Made by a program: the position numbers and the translations under genes. DNA of 31,618 nt from Micromonospora pallida (GTDB lineage: Bacteria > Actinomycetota > Actinomycetes > Mycobacteriales > Micromonosporaceae): assembly GCF_900090325.1 (NCBI RefSeq), contig NZ_FMHW01000001.1, positions 1-31,618 on the forward strand, in the 5' to 3' direction. Positions 30,751 to 31,618 of the stretch are shown piece after piece. Below the pieces are notes generated by a model. The model was not told the DNA's origin. It did no database searches and was given only the letters and a program-made list of their open reading frames with translations. Numbering within the stretch: position 1 is the first letter of the stretch; every line of letters starts with the position of its first letter.

Positions 30751-30918
30751 CGGACCAAGATAGCGATGGCATACAGCCGAGACTGCCCGCAACGTCGCTG
30801 AGGGACGCTGCCCGAGCCGCTGTCCGCTGTCCCGCCGGTCGGCAGTTGCGCGGCGAAACCCGTCGTCTGCCGTGGACGCTCGCTGGTAGCGTCCTGGCCG
30901 TCTGAAGGGAAGATCGGC

Positions 30919-31618
30919 ATGGCCAAGCTCAACCAGATCATCGCGGTCACCAAGGGCGTGAAGGCCCAGACCACCCGGGAGTTCGTCGACGCCCAGCGCA
31001 ACATCCAGAAGGCGCCGATGCTGTCCGGCATCTCCGCAGCTACCAGCCGAAGGACGAGGAGGGTGAGCAGCTTCCGCCGGAGTCCACCCGGGTCCAGGTG
31101 TCGGCCACCGACGTGATCGGCGACGTGTCCAAGTCGCTGACCCGGCTCTTCGACCTCGTCCTCACCCAGGACGTCGCGAACACCCGGGCCAAGGCCGACG
31201 TGGTGGTGGACGGCCGGACGATCCTCGCCGACGTGCCGGTCACGTACCTGCTCTTCCTCGAGAAGCAGCTTGTCGACCTGTACGCCTTCGTCGACAAGCT
31301 GCCCGTGCTGGACCCGGCCGAGACCTGGACGTTCAACGACGCCCCGGGGCGTACGCCTCCGACCCGGTGAAGACGGTGCGCAGCCGCAAGGTGATGCGCA
31401 ACCACGTCAAGGCCGAGGCGACCGAGAAGCACCCGCCCAGGTGGAGGTGTACACCGAGGACGTCCCGGTCGGCTATTGGACGACCGTGAAGCTCTCCGGC
31501 GCCCTGCCCGCCACCCGGGTCAAGGAGTTGCGCGAGCGGGTGGCCAAGCTCCAGCAGGCCGTCAAGTTCGCCCGCGAGCAGGCCAACATGACCGAGGTGG
31601 AGGACCAGAAGGCCGGTG
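30919..31618 (+). CDS. Conserved actinobacterial hypothetical (partial, frame broken)
   Basis: ATG start with AGGGAAG upstream; runs off the window. Reads MAKLNQIIAVTKGVKAQTTR, EFVDAQRNIQKAPMLSGIS, then after restoring a C near 31034 RSYQPKDEEGEQLPPESTRV, and DVIGDVSKSLTRLFDLVLTQ, VPVTYLLFLEKQLVDLYAFV, DKLPVLDPAETWTFNDAPG. A G near 31348 and a G near 31435 restore ASDPVKTVRSRKVMRNHVKA and PAQVEVYTEDVPVGYWTTVK. I recall this as a widely conserved family (DUF7873-like) of unknown function. The corrected protein is a smooth match, which is the clearest proof that these indels are base-call errors. Confidence 0.8.

Overview
The window is high-GC actinobacterial DNA carrying most of a temperate siphovirus prophage (about 1-27,965), then a short stretch of host chromosome (about 27,966-31,618). 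GTG starts, strong Shine-Dalgarno sequences, the style of the small zinc-finger phage proteins, and the argS and conserved hypothetical gene beyond the prophage all point to an actinomycete. My inference is Micromonosporaceae (Micromonospora-like).

Layout. From about 13.1 kb down to 1, on the minus strand, lies the late module in transcription order: small gene, terminase small and large subunits, portal, minor capsid protein, scaffold, major capsid, head protein, connector, stopper, gp10-like protein, tail terminator, tail tube with an IPT/TIG domain, tail assembly chaperones, tape measure and the start of a distal tail protein. Tail tip, lysis genes and the left prophage end lie outside the window. 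A plus-strand lipoprotein gene (2326-2748), a plus-strand 58-aa gene (13183-13359) and a plus-strand gene of unknown function (13981-14859) interrupt the minus-strand programme and look like lysogeny or moron cargo.

From 25.9 kb down to 14.9 kb runs one long, tightly overlapping early operon on the minus strand: two small MerR/HTH_17-type genes (one a likely excisionase), a hypothetical, a GGDEF (diguanylate cyclase) protein, two small proteins, a Sak4-like RecA/AAA ATPase, a UvrD-family helicase with a zinc-binding tail, a run of small zinc-ribbon and HTH proteins, and a replication-initiator-like HTH protein whose gene contains five exact 21-bp-spaced repeats (a candidate origin). A divergent XRE-type repressor (26049-26450, plus) and a tyrosine integrase (26447-27784, minus) form the lysogeny module. 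The operator/promoter region lies between repressor and excisionase.

The right attachment site is the 3' half of a tRNA-Met(CAT) at 27921-27965. The intact tRNA should sit at the other prophage end, beyond base 1. The flanking host DNA carries argS, a minus-strand hypothetical and a plus-strand conserved hypothetical.

Quality warning: many genes at 1-3,600 and 29,970-31,618 are broken by single-base indels, mostly one base missing from short G or C runs, in host and phage genes alike. These look like sequencing or assembly errors rather than pseudogenes. The -1 shift in the tail assembly chaperone gene is different: it has an in-phase GGGCCCG slippery heptamer and is probably programmed.
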